This document shows positions 33,516 through 43,311 of a DNA stretch of 64,000 nucleotides, in pieces. Position numbers and translations under genes: made by a program. The notes beneath the pieces were generated by a model. The model saw nothing but the letters and a program-made list of their open reading frames with translations, was not told the DNA's origin and searched no databases. The stretch is from assembly GCF_001053185.1 (NCBI RefSeq), contig NZ_CSTD01000001.1, forward strand, positions 310,001 through 374,000, written 5' to 3'. Each line of letters begins with the position of its first letter. Position 1 is the first letter of the stretch. Source of the stretch: Mycobacterium bohemicum DSM 44277 (GTDB lineage: Bacteria; Actinomycetota; Actinomycetes; Mycobacteriales; Mycobacteriaceae).

Positions 33516-34491
33516 TCCACATCATGTAGAAGTCGGGCTGCGAGCCGGCCGAGACGTGGGACGGCTTGTAGGGGCCCAGGTTCCAGATCGGGTTGATCTG
33601 CAGCAGCCCGCCCATCAGGCCGAGCACGCCGACGATCGCCGCGAAGAACGCGCCGGACTTGACCGCGAAGATCGGCATGACCCGCACGCCGACCACGTTG
33701 TGCTCGGTGCGCCCCGGCCCGGGGAACTGGGTGTGCTTCTGAAACCACACCATGCCCAGGTGCAGCCCGATGAGGGCCAGGATGATCCCCGGCAGCAGCA
33801 GGATGTGCAGCGCGTACATGCGCGGGATGATGTAGCCCGCGCTGGCGCATTCGTATCCCACGCCGCCGCAAGGGAAGTCGCCGCCGAACAGCGCCCAGTG
33901 CAGCCAGCTGCCGATCACCGGCATGCCCAGCGTGATCGAGGACAGGGACGCCCGGATCCCGATGCCCGAGAGCAGGTCGTCGGGCAGCGAGTAGCCGAAG
34001 AAGCCCTCGAACATCGCCAGGATCAGCAGCAGCGAGCCGATCACCCAGTTGGCCTCACGCGGCCGCCGGAACGCGCCGGTGAAGAAGATGCGCGCCAGGT
34101 GGACCATGATCGACGCGGCGAACAGCAGGGCGGCCCAGTGGTGGACCTGCCGCACGAACAGGCCGCCGCGCACCTCGAACGAGATGTCCAGGGTGGAGGC
34201 GAACGCCTTGGACATGTCGACCCCGCGCAGCGGTTGGTAGACGCCGTTGTAGGTGACCTCCGCCATGGACGGGTCGAAGAACAGCGACAGGTACACGCCG
34301 GTGAGCAGCAGCACGATGAAGCTGTACATCGCGATCTCGCCGAGCAGGAACGACCAGTGCGTCGGGAAGACCTTGTTCAGCTGCCTGCGGACCGCGGCCG
34401 ACGGGTGGTAGCGGGTGTCGACGTCCTCGCCCTGGCGGGCCAGGATTTCACCGATCGGCGGTGGCTTGGGCAGGCTCAGGTTCGGACTCAT
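33516..34491 (-). pseudogene. qcrB: qcrB, cytochrome b subunit, C-terminal 40% missing
   Basis: ATG at 34491 ([16 protein letters not shown]) overlaps the qcrA stop (ATGA). About 325 residues match the mycobacterial cytochrome b of complex III, including [20 protein letters not shown] and [20 protein letters not shown] with the heme-ligand histidines. At SQPDFYMMW the sequence jumps into antisense mmpS3. Full QcrB is near 550 residues, so the last membrane helices and the cytoplasmic tail are lost. A protein cut here should not give a working bc1 complex. The open frame continues to 33418 as nonsense. Confidence 0.88.
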
Positions 34492-35696
34492 GATGTCGTG
34501 CGCTCCCAGAATGCCGGTCCGACGGGCTCGACGAAGTCGCCGTTGGCGACCAGATACCCGTTGGTGTCGATGGTGATGGGAAGTTGTGCCAACGCACGGG
34601 CCGCCGGGCCGAAGATCGGCTTGGCGAAGTGCAGCGCGTCGAACTGCGATTGGTGACACGGGCACAAGATTCGATAGGACTGCTCCTCGTACAGCGAGGC
34701 GGGGCAGCCCAGGTGCGAGCAGACCTTGGTGTAGGCGAACAGCTCACCGAAGTTGAAGCTCTCCTGGCCCTGCCGCTTGACCACGCGGGGCATGTCGGTG
34801 GGCCGGATCCGGATGAGCATCACGGGGTTTCGCACACCCTGGTTGATCGCCCGGAGCTTTTCCTGCGACTCCGGCGTGGTCCCGTCACCGTCGGACTCCC
34901 GCCAGGGGAAGACCGTCTCCATCCCGCCGGCGTCGATGTCCTCGGGGCGCATCTTGATGAACGGCGAGTTCGTGGCCGAGCCGGTGGCGCGCGCGAGGTA
35001 GATCGTCTCGCCCTTGTAGCGCGGGGTCCAGCCGGACGTCCACAGCACGGCCTTCATCCCGTCTGCGGTGGGCACCACCCGCTTCCACGGGTTCTTGATC
35101 AGCCCCCCGGCAAACGCCACCAAGGTGGACAGCCCGAACGCGCCCAGGCCCACGCCCAGCGACAGCCCGATCAGCTTGCGCCGCCTGATCGTGGAACCGT
35201 CGAGGGCGTCGGTCAGGTTCGCCACCACGGTCTTGCGGTCGATCTCGCGGGACGCGCCGTCGTGGCGCTCCTGAATCGAAATCTCTTCGGGGATGAAGCG
35301 TTTCTGGAACAGGATGGTGCCGATCGCGATCGACAGGATCGACAGCCCGAACGTCAGCCCGTACAGCGGGGTGGCCAGCGTGTAGAACCAGCTGCCCGCC
35401 GCGTCCTTGGGCTTGTACTCCCACGGCCAGAACAGGAAGATCAGCAGCAGCGCCAGCCCGAAGAACCCGCCGAGCAAAAGCCACCGCGCCACCGAGCGCT
35501 CGGCGCGCTTCTCGGCCCGGGTGCCCTCAACCGGCCAGCGCGGGAGCTTGGCGACGGTCTCGACCCCGTCGAGCCGGCCGCCCAGCGCGACGAGCTCGTC
35601 GGTCGACATCGCGGCCAGCGCCGCCTGGTCGGGTTCGTGGGATGCGCCGGCACCCTTGTCGGTGTCGGAGCCGCGAACCGTGTCTGAGTCGCTCAT
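34488..35696 (-). CDS. qcrA: Rieske iron-sulfur subunit QcrA
   Basis: 402 residues from ATG 35696 ([11 protein letters not shown]), overlapping the qcrC stop. Three membrane segments follow an N-terminal soluble region, as in actinobacterial QcrA. The 2Fe-2S ligands are in [13 protein letters not shown] and [10 protein letters not shown]. It moves electrons from menaquinol at the Qo site of QcrB to the QcrC hemes. It is the middle gene of qcrC-qcrA-qcrB. Confidence 0.95.
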   Translation of the reverse strand: MSDSDTVRGSDTDKGAGASHEPDQAALAAMSTDELVALGGRLDGVETVAKLPRWPVEGTRAEKRAERSVARWLLLGGFFGLALLLIFLFWPWEYKPKDAAGSWFYTLATPLYGLTFGLSILSIAIGTILFQKRFIPEEISIQERHDGASREIDRKTVVANLTDALDGSTIRRRKLIGLSLGVGLGAFGLSTLVAFAGGLIKNPWKRVVPTADGMKAVLWTSGWTPRYKGETIYLARATGSATNSPFIKMRPEDIDAGGMETVFPWRESDGDGTTPESQEKLRAINQGVRNPVMLIRIRPTDMPRVVKRQGQESFNFGELFAYTKVCSHLGCPASLYEEQSYRILCPCHQSQFDALHFAKPIFGPAARALAQLPITIDTNGYLVANGDFVEPVGPAFWERTTS

Positions 35697-36556
35697 GATG
35701 CGCGTGCCCCAATCCACAGTGCCAGCCCGATGGCGGCGACCATCCCGATGATCCAGGCGGCCATGCCCTCGGGTGCCGGTCCCAATCCGCCGAGGCCGTA
35801 GCCGCCCGGTTGACGCGCTTCGGTGACGGCCTTGACGTAGCCGATGATGTCCTTCTTGGATTCCAGCGACAGCTGCCGGTCGGAGAACTTCGGCATGCTC
35901 TGCGGGCCGGTCCGCATCGCCGCGAGGATCTGCTGCTCGTTGGCGGGCTCCAGGTTCGGCGCGTACTTACCGGACGACAGCGCGCCGCCCTTGCCGGTGA
36001 AGTTGTGGCACGACGAGCAGTTCAGGCGGAACAGGTCCCCGCCCCGGCCCAGGTCCTCGCCGCGCAGCGACCGCATCGCGAGGCTGCCGTCGGGATTGCG
36101 CTCGACGGTCGGGCCGCCGCCGTTGGCCTGCACGTACGCGCCGAGGGCGTCGACCTGGGACTCGTCGAAGATCGGCTCCTTGCGGGGCGCCTGGGCCTCG
36201 CCGCGCATGGCGGGCATCCGGCCGGTCGACACCTGGAAGTAGACCGCCTCCTCGCCGACCCCGATCAGGCTGGGTCCGTGGTCGGGCACGCCCTGCAGGT
36301 TGGCGCCGTGGCACGACACGCACGAGGTGTCGAACAGCTGCTTGCCGGTGCGCAGCATCGCCGAGCCGGACTCGTCGGCGACGGCCACCTGCGGCCTGGG
36401 TGTCAGGACGGCCGCCAGCCCACCGGCGACGGTGAGCGCGATCAGCAGCAGCAGGCCACCGGACAGCCGGCGGCGCAGACGCCGCCGCGACCGGTCGTTG
36501 CGCGGGCTGCTCGTGGCCGGCTTGCGACCGGATCTGATGGATCCCAGTTTCTTCAA
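35693..36556 (-). CDS. qcrC: Diheme cytochrome c subunit QcrC
   Basis: 287 residues. There is an N-terminal membrane anchor ([20 protein letters not shown]), two cytochrome c domains with CVSCH and CSSCH heme-binding motifs, and a C-terminal membrane helix ([18 protein letters not shown]). The second heme domain replaces a free cytochrome c and passes electrons directly to CtaC. It follows ctaE by 40 bases and overlaps qcrA by four. Confidence 0.96.
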   Translation of the reverse strand: MKKLGSIRSGRKPATSSPRNDRSRRRLRRRLSGGLLLLIALTVAGGLAAVLTPRPQVAVADESGSAMLRTGKQLFDTSCVSCHGANLQGVPDHGPSLIGVGEEAVYFQVSTGRMPAMRGEAQAPRKEPIFDESQVDALGAYVQANGGGPTVERNPDGSLAMRSLRGEDLGRGGDLFRLNCSSCHNFTGKGGALSSGKYAPNLEPANEQQILAAMRTGPQSMPKFSDRQLSLESKKDIIGYVKAVTEARQPGGYGLGGLGPAPEGMAAWIIGMVAAIGLALWIGARAS

Positions 36557-36596
36557 CCCAGCACTCCTGTTCCTTCTCGTATTCGGAGCCGCCGGC

Positions 36597-37208
36597 TCAA
36601 CGGATGAAATAGATCACGGTGAACAGCGCGATCCACACGATGTCGACGAAATGCCAGTAGTAGGAGACGACGATGCTGGCCGTCGCCTGCGCCGGGGTGA
36701 ACTTCGTCATCGCGGTGCGGGCCAGCAGGAAGATGAAGGCGATCAGGCCGCCGGTGACGTGCAGGCCGTGAAACCCGGTGGCCAGGTAGAAGACGCTGCC
36801 GTACGCGCTCCCGGCGATCGTCGTCCCGTGCGTGGCCAGGTGGTAGTACTCGTAGGCCTGGCCGAGGACGAAGAACAGGCCCATCAGGAACGTGATGACG
36901 TACCAGCGGCGCAGGCCGAAGACGTCGCCGCGCTCGGCGGCGAACACGCCCATCTGGCAGGTGAACGACGACGCGATCAGCACCAAAGTCACCGGGACGG
37001 CCTGATACAGGTTCAGCTCGGTCGGGGGCGGCGGCCACTTCCCGCCGGACTGCGCCCGCGCGGTGAAATACATCGCGAACAGGCCAGCAAAGAACATCAG
37101 CTCGCTAGACAGCCAGACTATGGTGCCGACACTGACCATGTTCGGGCGATTCAGCGAATGCACCCGTGACGTGATCGCAGTACCCGAGGTCCCTACAGCG
37201 CTGGTCAC
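36597..37208 (-). CDS. ctaE: Cytochrome c oxidase subunit III CtaE
   Basis: 203 residues with five predicted helices. Subunit III landmarks include [32 protein letters not shown] and the C-terminal [19 protein letters not shown]. It is the first gene of ctaE-qcrC-qcrA-qcrB. About 100 bases separate it from the divergent trpD start. It stabilises the CtaD proton and oxygen paths in the supercomplex. Confidence 0.95.
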   Translation of the reverse strand: MTSAVGTSGTAITSRVHSLNRPNMVSVGTIVWLSSELMFFAGLFAMYFTARAQSGGKWPPPPTELNLYQAVPVTLVLIASSFTCQMGVFAAERGDVFGLRRWYVITFLMGLFFVLGQAYEYYHLATHGTTIAGSAYGSVFYLATGFHGLHVTGGLIAFIFLLARTAMTKFTPAQATASIVVSYYWHFVDIVWIALFTVIYFIR

Positions 37209-37312
37209 ATCCGCAAGTATGACGCTTTGTAGTTGTCGAACTCTACCCGGGTGGCCAATTCGCTTCTGTGGTGTCGCTTTCAGCCGGTTGGGCCGCGTGG
37301 GACCATCGGCGC

Positions 37313-37609
37313 GTGGCTGTGTCGTCTGAGGCGTCGACGGTGGGCGGGGCCCCCGGCCCGGCCCACTCGTGGCCGCGGGTCCTGGCGCGGTTGATGGGCG
37401 GCCGGGAACTGGAGCGGGGTCAGGCGGCGTGGGCGATGGACCAGGTCATGACCGGCAACGCCCAGCCGGCCCAGATCGCGGCGTTCGCGGTGGCGCTGCA
37501 GATGAAGGTGCCGACCGCGGCCGAGATCGGCGAGCTGGCCGAGGTGATGCTGAGCCACGCGCGCACGCTGCCGGCCGGCGCGATCCCCGACGACGCCGTC
37601 GACATCGGC
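37313..37609 (+). pseudogene. trpD: trpD (anthranilate phosphoribosyltransferase), N-terminal quarter only
   Basis: From the GTG at 37313 about 99 codons match the helical N-terminal domain of mycobacterial Trp[41 protein letters not shown] and [18 protein letters not shown]. The sequence then breaks into antisense exonuclease DNA just before the conserved GTGGD phosphoribosyl-diphosphate loop, so no catalytic residue remains. The open frame to 37900 beyond the break is nonsense. If real, the strain would need another trpD copy or external tryptophan. Confidence 0.87.
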
Positions 37610-37935
37610 AGCACCGCGTCGATGGTCGGCGCGTCCCGGACCATCGCCGTGGTGATGCCGGTCAACTGCACGATCTGCGGTGGGATGTTGCGCCGGGGGT
37701 CGACCAGGGTGGCGAACTCGCCGAGGACGGCCCCGCCGCGCACCTTGACCGCCCCGATCTCGGTGATGGCGTCGGGCACCACACCGTCGGCGCCCTTCGT
37801 CCGACCGCCGGTGGTCTCCAGATCGACCACCACAAAGGTGGTTTCGCGCAGCGAGACGTCGTCGGGCGCGAAGGCCTCGCCGGCGGGCGAACCCGCATAG
37901 GCGAAACTCAGCTGAGCCGTGCCGCCTGCACCCAT
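37610..37935 (-). pseudogene. DnaQ-like exonuclease/UvrC-type protein (Rv2191 homologue), N-terminal fragment
   Basis: About 109 codons from ATG 37935. [10 protein letters not shown] is the ExoI motif of DEDD exonucleases, and [12 protein letters not shown] plus [19 protein letters not shown] continue the epsilon-like domain. At TIDAVLP the sequence switches to antisense trpD, before the ExoII and ExoIII motifs. In M. tuberculosis the full protein is about 645 residues with a GIY-YIG/UvrC-like second half, all missing here. It converges on the broken trpD. Confidence 0.82.
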
Positions 37936-38096
37936 GGCCGAGACGTTAGGGATGCCGACCGACACCCGCGGGTTCCCACGCCGGGTCGCGCCGCCCCGGT
38001 CGCCGATCGCGGGCGGCGGACGTTGTCGGTGTGCGCGGTTAGCGTGTGGGCACCGGCGCCGCCGCGCTCCGAACCGCACCGAGAGGAACCATCGCC

Positions 38097-38336
38097 ATGG
38101 GACCAAGCAGGACACCTGACGCCCCCGAGGGCAGCGCTCCGGTGGTGATCGACTGCGACGACTGCGCGGTGCGCGGCCCCGGCTGCCGCGACTGTGTGAT
38201 CAGCGTGCTGCTCGGGGTGCCGGAGACGCTGCTGCACGACGAACGCGCGGCGCTGGAAGTGCTCGCCGAGGCGGGGTTGGCGCCGAAACTGCGCCTCGTG
38301 CCGATTCGGCGCGATTTGGATTCCGGTGTAGCCTAA
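38097..38336 (+). CDS. Small conserved actinobacterial protein with CxxCxxxxxxCxxC cysteines
   Basis: 79 residues from ATG 38097 with GAGAGGA upstream. The N-terminal [20 protein letters not shown] contains four closely spaced cysteines, suggesting a zinc or iron-sulfur site. The C-terminal half ([20 protein letters not shown]) is helical. Similar short genes sit beside ripC-like genes in mycobacteria. No function is known. It is divergent from the exonuclease fragment. Confidence 0.7.
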   Translation: MGPSRTPDAPEGSAPVVIDCDDCAVRGPGCRDCVISVLLGVPETLLHDERAALEVLAEAGLAPKLRLVPIRRDLDSGVA

Positions 38337-38522
38337 TCGCCTTGTGCCCCAATGAAGTTATGCCCCAACCACGCTGAGCGCCTTCACAGAGAAATGACAG
38401 AAATCTATCCAATTTCTTAATCGTCCGCTTTGGACAAAGGCCGATATCGTTTCGTAACCTGTTTGAGACCTAAACCCAGCTCGACGCTACGCCCGTCGAA
38501 CGGCCGTTTGAGGAAGCAAATC

Positions 38523-39184
38523 TTGACGCTCGTTTCTAAGTACCCGATCGCGCGTGCCCTGACACGTTCCCTCGTAGGTACGGTGGCGGGCTTGACCGTC
38601 TTCTCCGCCGTATTCGCCGCCCACGCGACGGGCGACCCGGCCGAGGACGCGCTCGCGAAGCTCACCGCGCTGTCCCGCCAGGCGGAGCAGACCTCCGAGG
38701 CCATGCACAGCGCGGAGCTCGACCTGGGCGCAAAGCTGGCCGCCCAGCGCGCCGCCGACCAGAGGCACGCGGACGACCAGGCCGCCGCCGACGCGGCGAA
38801 GGCTCGCCTGGCCTCCTTCCAGGGCTCGGTCAACAAGCTGGCGGCGGCGACCTACATGGGTGGCAGCGTCGACGGGATGCAGGCCATCCTGACCGCGGGC
38901 TCGCCCCAGGGGCTGATCGACCAGCTGGCGGTGCAGCGGGTGATGGCCACGCAGATGTCCAAGCAGATGACCAGCTTCCGGTTGGCGGGCGAGCAGGCCG
39001 CCCAGGCCGAGCGGGAGTCCGCCAAGTCCGCCGCCGACGCCAAGACCGCCGCAGAGCAGGCCGCCGCGGTCCGCGCGGCGCTGCAGGCCAAGCAGAGCCA
39101 ACTGCAGGTGCAGATCGCCGTCGTCAAGTCGCAATACGTCGCCCTGACGCCCCAGCAGCGCACCGCCCTGGCCGACCCCGGGCA
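38523..39184 (+). pseudogene. ripC: ripC-like NlpC/P60 endopeptidase, catalytic domain missing
   Basis: TTG at 38523 has GAGGAAG upstream. A signal peptide (LTRSLVGTVAGLTVFSAVFAAHA) is followed by a long coiled coil rich in Ala/Gln/Lys (LSRQAEQTSEAMHSAELD through [16 protein letters not shown]). This is the N-terminal half of the peptidoglycan hydrolase Rv2190c/RipC. After [13 protein letters not shown] the sequence jumps into antisense fadD15. The NlpC/P60 domain with its Cys-His-His site is absent, so this could not cleave peptidoglycan. The next expected genes (Rv2189c homologue and pimB') are missing too. Confidence 0.85.
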
Positions 39185-40501
39185 GCCGTCGGAGAACGCC
39201 TCGGCGGTGGCCTGCTCGTTGTGCCAGTAGCCGGTGAACACCACACCGCCGCGCAGCAGCAGCTCGCCGTCCTGGCCGATGCGAATGCTGTTGCCCGGCA
39301 CCAGCGTTCCGACGGTCCCGATCCGGACGTGGCCGACCTGGTTGACCGTGATCGCCGCGCTGGTCTCGGTCAGCCCGTAGCCCTCGTGGATGGTGACCCC
39401 GGCGCCGCGGTAGAAGTGGCCCAGCCGCGCGCCCAGCGGCGCGCCCCCGGAGACCGACGCCCGGCACTCGCCGCCCAGCGCCGCGCGCAGCCTCTTGTAG
39501 ACCAGCCGGTCGAAGAGCGCGTGCCGGGCGCGCAGCAGCGGCCCGGGCTTGCCGTGCTCGTAGGCCTGGCTCCACTGCACCGCGGTCTGCGCGGCGAGCG
39601 TGAAGATCCGCCCCTTGCCGTCGTTGGCGGCGTTCTGCTCGGCGGTGTTGTAGACCTTCTCGAACACCCGCGGCACCGACACCACCACCGTCGGCTTGAA
39701 CACCGCGAGGATCGGCAGCAGGTTCTTGATGTCGCTGGTGAACCCGACCGTCACCTTGTTGGCGAAGGCGCCCAGGGTCAGCGCCCGGGCCAGCACGTGG
39801 GCCAGCGGCAGGAAAACCAGCAGCCGCTGCCCCTCGTCCAGCAGCGTGGGCAGGCACTCCTTGGTCCCGCGGATCTCGTAGAGCAGATTGGAATGGGTGA
39901 GCTGGCAGCCCTTGGGCCGGCCGGTGGTGCCCGACGTGTAGATCAGCGTCGCGGGGTGCTCGGCGCGCAGCGCCTCCAGCCGGCCGGTCAGCTCCGCCGG
40001 GTCGACCGTCGCCCCGGCTTCCATCAGCTGGTCGAGCGCCTTGGGCCCGGACCCGTCGATGTGCAGCACGCGGCGCAGGGCCGGCAACTCGGCGGTCAGT
40101 TCGGTGACCATGGCGGCTTGGGCGTCGGTCTCGGCGAACGCGAGCACCGCCTCGGAGTCCTGCAGCACCCAGCGCACCTGCTCAGCCGAGGACGTCTCGT
40201 AGATCGGCACGGTGACCGCGCCCACGGACAGGATCGCCAGGTCGAGGATCGCCCACTCGTAGCGGGTGGCCGAGAAGATCGACACCCGGTCGCCCGCCTG
40301 CGCCCCCATCGAGATCAAACCCAATGCGGCGGAACGGATTTGGCTTGCGGCCTCGGCGCAGGTGACATCGGTCCACGCGCCGTCGACCAGGCGCCGGTAG
40401 ATGGGGTAGCCGGGGTCTTCGCGCTCGTGTGCGTAGACCATGGCGGCGACGCTGTCGTGCTCACCGACGGTGAAATGGGCCGGCACACTGTACTCACGCA
40501 C
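39185..40501 (-). pseudogene. fadD15: fadD15, long-chain acyl-CoA synthetase lacking its C-terminal domain
   Basis: About 438 codons from GTG 40501 ([16 protein letters not shown]). The AMP-binding P-loop is [18 protein letters not shown], with [15 protein letters not shown] and [10 protein letters not shown] following. At [15 protein letters not shown] it breaks into antisense ripC, just before the WFxTGD motif and the C-terminal lid domain with its catalytic lysine. Roughly 135 residues are lost, which should abolish thioester formation. The open frame upstream of 40501 is antisense of the next gene. Confidence 0.87.
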
Positions 40502-40628
40502 TTGATGACCTCGTTCGACTGGGACGTTCCCGACACCCGGGTTGTCGTTGTCCAGCGTAATCGGGGTCGCCGCCCACGACGCCCGCCCTCTCGCGGAGAC
40601 CCGGGCATCGGTATGTGAAGCTGGTGCG

Positions 40629-41018
40629 GTGAACAGCATCCAGATCGCCGACGAGACGTTCGTCGCCGCCTCCGGCGCGAGCGTGGGTGCGGCGGTCGCC
40701 GATCCGTCGAGCTGGCGGCGCTGGTGGCCGGACCTGCGGCTGCAGGTGGTCGAGGACCGCGGCGACAAGGGGATCCGCTGGACGGTCACCGGCGCGCTGA
40801 CCGGCACCATGGAGGTCTGGCTCGAACCGTCGCTGGACGGCGTCGTGCTGCATTACTTCCTGCACGCCGAGCCGACGGGGGTGGCGGCCTGGCAGCTGGC
40901 GAAGCTGAACTTGGCGAAGATGACGCACCGCCGTCGGGTGGCGGGCAAGAAAATGGCCTTCGAGGTCAAGACGACGCTGGAACGCCTCCGTCCGGTGGGG
41001 CTTTCTCCGGTACTTTAG
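40629..41018 (+). CDS. SRPBCC/polyketide-cyclase-like protein (Rv2186c-like)
   Basis: 129 residues from GTG 40629. It has a START-like pattern: [31 protein letters not shown], then [20 protein letters not shown] and HYFLHAEP. It is divergent from fadD15 and is followed after about 100 bases by another SRPBCC gene. The role is unknown; ligand binding to a lipid or isoprenoid is likely from the fold. Confidence 0.75.
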   Translation: MNSIQIADETFVAASGASVGAAVADPSSWRRWWPDLRLQVVEDRGDKGIRWTVTGALTGTMEVWLEPSLDGVVLHYFLHAEPTGVAAWQLAKLNLAKMTHRRRVAGKKMAFEVKTTLERLRPVGLSPVL

Positions 41019-41122
41019 CCGGGGGCGGTCGGCGCGGAGAGTACCTTTGCGACCGGAGGCGCGGGGCTAGTTGCGCAGAGCACCGGGATCGACCCGCCGG
41101 CGTGAGAAGGGGCATTAACCAG

Positions 41123-41560
41123 GTGGCGGAGAAGACGACGCAGACGATCTACATCGAAGCCGACCCGGCCACCGTGATGAGGGTGATCGCCGACATCGAT
41201 TCGTATCCGGAGTGGATCTCGGAGTACAAGGAAGCCGAAGTCAAGGAGAGCGACGCCGACGGCTACCCCAAGGTCGCCCGGTTCGTCCTCGACGCCGCCG
41301 TTCTCAAGGACACCATGGTGATGTCCTACCAGTGGCCCGCCGATCGCCAATCGGTCAGCTGGACGCTGACCTCCGGCTCGCTGCTGAGGTCCCTGGAAGG
41401 CTCATATCGGTTGGTGCCCAAGGGATCCGGCACCGAGGTCACCTATGAACTGTCGGTGGATCTCGCCGTCCCGATGCTTGGGCTGCTCAAGCGCAAGGCC
41501 GAGCGCCGGCTGACCGACACCGCGTTGAAGGATCTGAAGAAACGAGTCGAGGCTGAGTGA
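41123..41560 (+). CDS. SRPBCC family protein (Rv2185c-like)
   Basis: 145 residues from GTG 41123. KTTQTIYIEADPATVMRVIADIDSYPEWISEYKEAEV is the typical opening of the coenzyme Q-binding/COQ10-like START family, and the C-terminal LKRKAERRLTDTALKDLKKRVEAE helix closes the ligand pocket. It overlaps the start region of the ATPase gene. Such proteins bind quinones or lipids in the cytosol. Menaquinone would be the natural candidate in mycobacteria (inference). Confidence 0.82.
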   Translation: MAEKTTQTIYIEADPATVMRVIADIDSYPEWISEYKEAEVKESDADGYPKVARFVLDAAVLKDTMVMSYQWPADRQSVSWTLTSGSLLRSLEGSYRLVPKGSGTEVTYELSVDLAVPMLGLLKRKAERRLTDTALKDLKKRVEAE

Positions 41561-42824
41561 ATCCGGTGGATCCGGGTCGCCGACCGCGGCCCGGATCAGT
41601 CTGTTCGTCGGTAAGGGTGGGGTAGGGAAGTCGACGTTGGCGTGCGCCACCGCGGTCAGCGCGGCCGGCGCGGGGCAGCGGGTGCTGGTGGTGTCCACCG
41701 ACCAGGCGCACTCACTGGGTGACGTGCTGGGCGTCCCGGTCCCGCCCAGCGGTCAGGGCGAACCGGTCCGCGTGCTGGCCGACCTGGAAACCGAGGCGGG
41801 CGGCGGCTTTCTCGATGCGCTGGCGCTGGACACCCTGGCCCTGCTGGAGAACCGGTGGCATGGCGTGGTCGACGCGGTGGGTCGCCAGCTTCCCGAATCC
41901 GAACTGAACACTGTTGCACCACAAGAGCTTTCAGCGCTTCCCGGCGTTCAGGAGCTGCTGGGCTTGCATGCGGTCGGCGAGCTGGCGGCCTCCGGGCGGT
42001 GGGACCGCATCGTGGTCGACTGCGCCTCGACCGCGGACGCGCTGCGGATGCTGACGCTGCCGTCCACCGTCGGGCTGTACGTCGAGCGGGCATGGCCGCG
42101 CCATCGCCGGCTCTCCGGCGGCGACGACGCCCGCTCGGCACCGCTGGTGGAACTGGCCGAGCGCATCAGCGCCGGCGTCGAGGGCCTCGGCGCGCTGCTC
42201 ACCGACGGGGAGCTCGTCGGCGCTCACCTGGTGCTGACCCCCGAGCGCGTGGTCGCCGCGGAGGCGGTGCGCACGCTGGGTTCGCTGGCGCTGATGGGGG
42301 TCCGGGTCGAGGAGCTGATCGTCAATCAGGTTCTCACCGAAGACGAGTCCTACGAGTACCACAACCTGCCCGACCACCCGGCCTTCGACTGGTACGCCGC
42401 GCGCATCGCCGAACAGCGAGCCGTGCTCGACGAGCTCGACGCCGTCATCGGCGACGTGGCGATGGTGTTGACCGCGCACCTGTCCGGCGAACCGATCGGC
42501 CCGAAGGCGCTCAGCGCGCTGCTCGACGGCGCCCGGCGCCGGGGTGGGGCGCCGCCGCCGGGACCGCTGCGTCCGGTCGTGGACCTCGAATCCGGGTCCG
42601 GGCTTGGGTCGATCTACCGGTTGCGGCTAGCGTTGCCCCAACTCGATCCCGAAACGCTGACGCTCGGCCGCGTCGACGACGACCTGATCGTCAGCTCCGG
42701 CGGGCTGCGCCGCAGGGTGCGGTTGGCGTCGGTGCTGCGCCGTTGCACGGTGGTGGACGCGAACCTTCGGGGTAGCGAGCTGACGATTCGTTTTCGACCG
42801 GATCCGGAGGTGTGGCCTACATGA
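41553..42824 (+). CDS. ArsA/GET3-like P-loop ATPase (Rv2184c-like), start uncertain
   Basis: The P-loop FVGKGGVGKSTLA is followed by VLVVSTDQAHSLGDVLG (switch I-like) and IVVDCASTADALRML (Walker B), as in the anion-pump/tail-anchored-protein ATPase family. C-terminal sections resemble mycobacterial Rv2184c. No ATG, GTG or TTG lies in frame upstream of the P-loop; the only candidate is CTG at 41553. A GTG at 41557 with GAGG four bases before it is out of frame by one. Adding one G to the run at 41574-41576 would restore it, so a one-base indel is suspected. The stop overlaps the next ATG. Confidence 0.8.
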   Translation: MSESGGSGSPTAARISLFVGKGGVGKSTLACATAVSAAGAGQRVLVVSTDQAHSLGDVLGVPVPPSGQGEPVRVLADLETEAGGGFLDALALDTLALLENRWHGVVDAVGRQLPESELNTVAPQELSALPGVQELLGLHAVGELAASGRWDRIVVDCASTADALRMLTLPSTVGLYVERAWPRHRRLSGGDDARSAPLVELAERISAGVEGLGALLTDGELVGAHLVLTPERVVAAEAVRTLGSLALMGVRVEELIVNQVLTEDESYEYHNLPDHPAFDWYAARIAEQRAVLDELDAVIGDVAMVLTAHLSGEPIGPKALSALLDGARRRGGAPPPGPLRPVVDLESGSGLGSIYRLRLALPQLDPETLTLGRVDDDLIVSSGGLRRRVRLASVLRRCTVVDANLRGSELTIRFRPDPEVWPT

Positions 42825-43225
42825 CCGGGGCGCATTCCGACATCGGTCCCGAACTGCGCAGGCTGGCCCAGGCGATCCTGGACGGTGTCGACCCCGCCGT
42901 GCGCGCGGCGGCCGCGCTGACGGCCGGCGCCGGACCGGGGACCGGCAAGTGCCAGCAGGTGTGGTGCCCGGTCTGCGCCCTGGCCGCGCTGGCGAGCGGC
43001 GAGGAGCACCCGTTGCTCACCGTGATCGCCGACCACGGCGTCGCCCTGCTGGACGTCGTCCGCGGCATCGTCAGCGACATCAACAACGCCGGCGCGAACC
43101 CGCCCGAGCCGCCACCGCCACCCGAGGACGGGCCGCCCGGCGGCGACGGCCCCCCGGCCGGCGGCCAGGCCCCGACGGGTGCGGGCACCCTGTACCAGCC
43201 CATCCCGATCGTCGTCGAGGAGTGA
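42821..43225 (+). CDS. Small conserved mycobacterial protein with CxxVWCPVC motif
   Basis: 134 residues from ATG 42821, overlapping the ATPase stop (ATGA). A helical N-terminus is followed by KCQQVWCPVCALAALASGEE, whose cysteines could bind a metal. The C-terminal tail is very Pro/Gly-rich. It corresponds to Rv2183c. The overlap suggests cotranslation with the ATPase, and the pair may act together (inference). No function is known. Confidence 0.75.
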   Translation: MTGAHSDIGPELRRLAQAILDGVDPAVRAAAALTAGAGPGTGKCQQVWCPVCALAALASGEEHPLLTVIADHGVALLDVVRGIVSDINNAGANPPEPPPPPEDGPPGGDGPPAGGQAPTGAGTLYQPIPIVVEE

Positions 43226-43311
43226 CGCGGCCGGGGCCGAAGGTGGTCCCGTCTGCCGCGGATCGGTACAGTTGGCGCAAAGCGCAGCGGGCGCGGGCGA
43301 GAGGGAGGGCC

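Noticed and set aside
33418..33596. Apparent fusion proteins MmpS3-antisense-qcrB and QcrB-antisense-mmpS3
   Set aside because: The tails beyond the junction are antisense translations, not protein domains. They result from the truncation and are not new fusion genes.
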